NCBI GenBank assembly: GCA_039654915.1
Contig: CM077593.1
Location: 39,774,501-39,838,500, forward strand
DNA: 64,000 nucleotides
Reading direction: 5' to 3'
DNA from: Aquilaria yunnanensis
Lineage: Eukaryota > Streptophyta > Magnoliopsida > Malvales > Thymelaeaceae
Shown here: positions 59,677 through 64,000 of the stretch, piece after piece
Numbering within the stretch: position 1 is the stretch's first letter
Layout of the letters: each line of letters opens with the position of its first letter
Program-made: the position numbers and the translations under genes
The notes under the pieces: generated by a model
The model's database searches: none
What the model saw: only the letters and a program-made list of their open reading frames with translations
What the model was told of the DNA's origin: nothing

Positions 59677-62022
59677 GAAGTAGAGAATCAACTCGGGAAG
59701 AGTATCAAAGTGCTTCGATCAGATCGAGGTGGAGAGTACTTGGATCGAGAATTCCTTGACTATCTGAAGGAGTGTGGTATAGTATCACAACTCACTCCAC
59801 CAGGTACACCTCAATGGAATGGTGTTTCTGAAAGGAGAAATCGAACTCTGTTAGACATGGTTCGCTCTATGATGAGTCAAGCTGACCTTCCAAACTCCTT
59901 TTGGGGACATGCTCTAGAGACGGCCGCTTTTACACTAAACCGAGTTCCATCTAAATCGGTTCAAAAGACAACATATGAGATATGGAGTGGGAGGCGTCCC
60001 AATTTGTCTTTTTTGAAGATTTGGGGCTGTGACGCTTATGTAAAACGTCAATCCTCTAACAAACTAGGGCCCAAATCTAAAAAATGTCTTTTTGTTGGGT
60101 ATCCCAAAGAAACAAAGGGTGACTATTTCTACAATCCCTCTGAGCAAAAAGTGTTTGTTGCTCGAACTGGTGTCTTTTCAGAGAAAGAGTTTATCTCTAA
60201 AGGAACTAGTGGGAGGAAAGTAGAACTTGAAGAAATTCAAGAACAACAAGGAGACATCGAACCTGAAATGGAACCTGAACAGACACCACAAGATGTTGTG
60301 GTTCAAGAGTCTGTTCCTGTAGCACAGAGCCAACGTAGGACTGGTAGGATTCGGCGTGAGCCCGAGAGATATGGATTTCTCGTGACTCACACCGGTGATG
60401 TGATGCTCATGGATCAAGATGAGCCCACAACCTACCAACAAGCTATGTCGGGGCCTGACTCTGAGAAGTGGCTAGTGGCCATGAAATCTGAGATGGAATC
60501 CATGTATGAAAACCAAGTATGGACTTTGGTTGACCCACCTGAAGGGGTAAAACCCATAGGGTGCAAAGGGGTTTTCAAGAAGAAAACTGACATGGATGGT
60601 AATGTGATTACCTTTAAGGGACGATTGGTCGCAAAAGGTTTCAAGCAAATTCATGGTATTGACTATGATGAAACTTTTTCACCAGTTGCTATGCTTAAAT
60701 CCATCCGAATTTTGTTTGCTATTGCTGCACACTATGATTATGAGATATGGCAAATGGATGTCAAAACTGCATTCCTAAATGGAAAGCTACTTGAGGATGT
60801 GTACATGACACAACCTGAGGGTTTTGTCACTCCTGGGAATGCCAATAAAGTGTGCAAATTGCAAAGGTCCATTTATGGACTGAAGCAAGCTTCTCGAAGT
60901 TGGATTCTTCATTTTGATGATGCAATCAAAGAGTTTGGTTTTATCAAAAATGAAGATGAACCTTGTGTCTACAAGAAGGTTAGTGGGAGAGCTATTGTCT
61001 TCTTGGTGTTGTATGTAGATGACATACTACTCATCCGGAATGACATTCCTGAGCTACAGTCTGTGAAGACTTGGCTAGGGAAATGTTTCTCTATGAAGGA
61101 TTTGGGTGAAGCAGCCTACGTGTTAGGCATCAGGATTTGTAGAGATAGATCTAGAAAGCTTCTTGGCCTAAGTCAAAGTACATATATTGACAAGGTGCTA
61201 AAGAGGTTTAGCATTCAAGATTCCAAGAAAGGATTCTTGCCCACGTCACATGGTATCACTCTTTCTAGATCTCAGTGTCCGAGTACAACCGAGGAGAGAG
61301 AGCGCATGAGTAAGATTCCATATGCCTCAATAATTGGATCTATCATGTATGCCATGATATGTACTCGTCCCGATGTCTCATATGCTTTGAGCATGACGAG
61401 TAGGTACCAATCGAACCCCGGTGAAAGTCACTGGACAGCTGTTAAGAACATCCTTAAGTACTTACGAAGGACTAAGGATGCATTCTTGGTCTTTGGAGGT
61501 GAAGATCAGCTTGTTGTAAGGGGTTACACCGATGCAAGCTTCCAATCCGATAAGGATGATTTTAGATCGCAATCTGGTTATGTGTTTTGTATTGGTGGTG
61601 GTGCTGTGAGCTGGAAGAGTTCAAAGCAAGAGACAGCAGCTGACTCTACAATAGAATCTGAGTACATTGCCGCCTCTGATGCTGCGAAGGAGGCAGTTTG
61701 GATCAAGAAGTTCATCACTGAACTTGGAGTGGTTCCAAGCATTGTTGACCCGATAGAGCTCTATTGTGACAACAATGGAGCAATCGCATAGGCTAAGGAA
61801 CCTCGATCTCACTAGCGATCCAAACACATACTCCGACGCTATCATCTCATCAGGGAGATCATCGAGATGGGTGATGTAAGGATATGCAGGACTTCGACAG
61901 ACAGCAACATTGCTGATCCACTGACAAAGCCCCTTACGCAGCAGAAGCATGATAGCCATTCTAGGTCCATCGGTATTAGATACATGGATGATTGGCTTTT
62001 AGTGCAAGTGGAAGATTGTTAG
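59677..62022 (+). pseudogene. pol: Copia pol: integrase C-terminal part, RT, RNase H
   Basis: The frame is open from the Tat-E boundary. The second and third integrase catalytic residues lie in RSDRGGEY (about 59725) and VSERRNR (about 59838); the first aspartate and zinc finger are missing. RT follows, with MDVKTAFLNG and catalytic YVDD (about 61015), then RNase H with YTDASF (about 61525) and CDNNGA (about 61770). Two CAG to TAG stops, at 61789-61791 and 61813-61815, cut the last ~80 codons; the frame is otherwise whole. The ancestral stop at 62020-62022 lies in the LTR start (TGTTAG). Confidence 0.93.
62003..62016 (+). other. Copia polypurine tract
   Basis: TGCAAGTGGAAGAT directly before TGTTAGTATTG; it overlaps the end of pol. 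Confidence 0.7.
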
Positions 62023-64000
62023 TATTGTGCCCAAAAAGCCAATCATGAGATGATTGTATTTTTGCACATTGAGTCATGATATTTTATTGAGGCATTAATC
62101 CAGCAATTTTGTTTGTTGTTTTGTTTCTGCGTAACGTAATAAACATAATTGTAACCCTAGAATAATGATATTCTTAAACGTCCCTAGTGATAGCCAAAGG
62201 CTATCGCCTTAATCTGGCCGAACACCCTGCCATAACAATGGCCAGAAGAACTGGCGCTTCCCGAGAACAGGTGGAATCATGCACCTCGGGAGATAGCCGG
62301 AGAGCTCCGAGCCTCGGCACGCCAGTAAAACTTGAGGACTCCATTCGCCCCCCAAGGTTGTGAACAGCGTGCCTTCGGAAAAGTGGCACCAGACATTGCT
62401 GCCCGAACATGATATCCCCGAAGGCGGAACCCCCTGGAACTGGGAACCCCCGAACTGAGGGTATGCTTCCCGAAGAGGCTCTATCCGAACTAGAGGACGA
62501 CCTCGCCCAGGGACCTCGGGAGTACGGCAGGCGCATTTAAGGAAGCCTCTAACACGTCCCACCACAGACGTAAAAAGTCGCCCTGACACGCAGACGCCAT
62601 CAGAATCACATCATGGCCCGTCTCAGCACAAGGCTCGAGGCCATCTGGTTACCAACTATCTGTCCCCTACGCCCAGAAGTTCAGGAGCATCCGACCGCAC
62701 ACGTGTCATGATCTGAACGGGCTAGGTATTCCTATATATACAGGAAATAAATACTTGACAGGAGGTTGGTTGGCCGGAGATACAGCTCCCACACTCTGAG
62801 AAAATACCAGGTGAGACTTTTCTGCCTTTCTCTTTGAGCTAGTGACTTTCTCCTTTTTCCGGCCACCACTGACTTGGGCGTCGGAGGCTCCCCCCCCGGA
62901 AAAACACTCCGGGGGCCTCCTAACCCTGTTTACCAGCTTTTCAAGTACTCTCCTTGGGGCGATCCACCTTCCAGGCGTTCTTCCTCCTAGAAGTCTCTTC
63001 AACAGTCATCATGACTCACAACGATGAAGCCCCAGGCCATCACCTAGTCTAGTATTATTGTGGAGCGGGTTGCAATAATACATAATGACTAGGATATGTG
63101 GAGACTAATATGAGATATGTAGTCTACATATGGGTACAAGTTGGAGAACTTGTGTACTGGACCGACCCACCATGAGAACACTTCATGGATCGTTATATGA
63201 GTGTCATAAGTGATTCTCATAGTGATCATGGTATATGTAGTCCTTCGACCTAAGATCATCAAGGTTCCCTACATGTAAGTCACATACTTTCATACTTTCC
63301 TTTGTTGCTCGTAACTGAGTGAACTTGAAGGAGGTCATTGGGTATGTCACATATCATGCAGAGGGATTTGTATGATCAAGATGGGATTTGTCCCTCCTAT
63401 GTAACGGGAGTGATATCTTTGGGCCCCTTGATAGAGTGAGACTTAGAAAATGCATGGCCATGCTTCGATGAGTTGATATATGATGTCAATGTCGTCAGTT
63501 TAAGTTGGTCTACTCGGTAATCAAGAAACCAAAGACTGGGCTATACGAGAATGACACATTCCATGTCTCGTGCTTAGTCTTGATATCTTGGACAAAGGGA
63601 CAATGGCATATATCGGTGATGATCATAAAGGTTTAGTCGATTCACTGACAATCTTGTCACTTGGGTAGCAATGATGTGTTGCTAGACACCGCTCATTGCT
63701 TATGATCATAAATGTGATTTATGATCATTGCCAACATGGCAAGAGCCTATTGGGTCACACACATAGAGCTATTTGGATCATTAGAGTGCACGGGCTAATT
63801 GTTTGGGTTATGGTTTCACTTTAATTTCGTATTAATAATGGGCCATGGAGTTGAGCCAATATTAAGCCCGAAATTAAATCCTAATTGGATTAGGGCTTTG
63901 AAACCCATTAGGCCTGGAAGTTGAGTCTCACTATAAATACAACTTTTAAGTGAGAAATTCGCAGGTCTCCTGGCCCTAGCCTCCCAAAAGGACAGCCGCA
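62017..64000 (+). repeat. Copia 3' LTR, split by a solo LTR and cut by window end
   Basis: LTR sequence occupies 62017-62187 and, after the solo Tat LTR, 63043-64000. It is the reverse-complement match of 15931 down to about 14812. Roughly 300 bp of the LTR lie outside the window. Confidence 0.93.
62188..63042 (+). mobile_element. Solo Tat LTR inside the copia 3' LTR
   Basis: TGATAGCCAAAGGCTATC to CAGGCCATCA, 855 bp. Target duplication CCTAG at 62183-62187 and 63043-63047. ACACGTGT is at 62699-62706 and TATATATA near 62733. Closest to the Tat-E LTRs. Confidence 0.96.

Larger units (their letters stand above)
48253..64000 (+). mobile_element. Ty1/copia element, plus strand, rearranged, runs past window end
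   Basis: The start of the 5' LTR (48253-48489), the 3' two thirds of pol (59677-62022) and most of a 3' LTR (62017-62187, 63043-64000) are present. The rest of the 5' LTR, gag, protease and the integrase N-terminus are absent. Tat-E lies between LTR start and pol; a solo Tat LTR sits in the 3' LTR. The left base flank is GCTCT (48248-48252); the right flank is outside the window. I do not assign a copia lineage. Confidence 0.85.

Overview
The window is a block of nested plant LTR retrotransposons. I see no host gene, tRNA, rRNA or CRISPR array. The chromovirus integrase with a chromodomain, the Tat-type Ty3/gypsy elements with dual RNase H, the Ty1/copia pol and the initiator-tRNA-Met-type primer site all point to a flowering plant with a repeat-rich genome, probably from a pericentromeric or other heterochromatic block. 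I cannot name the species.

Layout. (1) 1-8094: a young Tekay-like chromovirus (+). Its 5' LTR is cut by the window edge. It sits inside an older decayed pol of the same kind (8095-10125). (2) 10126-14516: two direct copies of an uncharacterised ~1.8-kb LTR-like sequence with ~0.57 kb between them. (3) 14517-16057: the 3' end and LTR of a Ty1/copia element on the minus strand, fused to a truncated Tat LTR. (4) 16058-44745: Tat-A, a minus-strand Tat-lineage Ty3/gypsy element. Its pol and gag are split by a solo LTR (23346-24222, TSD CAAGG), by full-length Tat-B (25005-36121, TSD GGTTT) and by internally deleted Tat-C (36796-42984, TSD GCCGG). (5) 44746-48252: a fragment of a more divergent minus-strand Tat element, Tat-D, into which Tat-A inserted. 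(6) 48253-64000 and beyond: a plus-strand copia element carrying Tat-E (48490-59676, no matching TSD) and a solo LTR (62188-63042, TSD CCTAG).

The Tat elements share one plan: LTR, primer site, gag-protease-RT-RNase H-second RNase H-integrase, a spacer of degenerate tandem repeats, an ANTISENSE gene, a second tandem repeat, polypurine tract, LTR. The antisense gene is the most interesting content. In all five Tat copies it can be resolved into the same exon plan with short GT-AG introns. Exon 3 is exactly 260 bp in every copy, and exon lengths otherwise differ only by multiples of three. It encodes an N-terminal domain resembling the 'putative gypsy type transposon' family, a basic linker and a long coiled coil. 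A TATA box lies 245-310 bp upstream of its start in three copies. Extra ORFs in Tat elements are known, but the constancy of this spliced structure across diverged copies is direct evidence of coding constraint.

Most coding regions are broken. The commonest visible lesion is CAG to TAG, as expected from deamination of cytosines methylated in CHG context. Several junctions (Tat-C internal deletions, Tat-E lacking a TSD and a primer site, the copia/Tat-A LTR fusion) record deletion and ectopic recombination.
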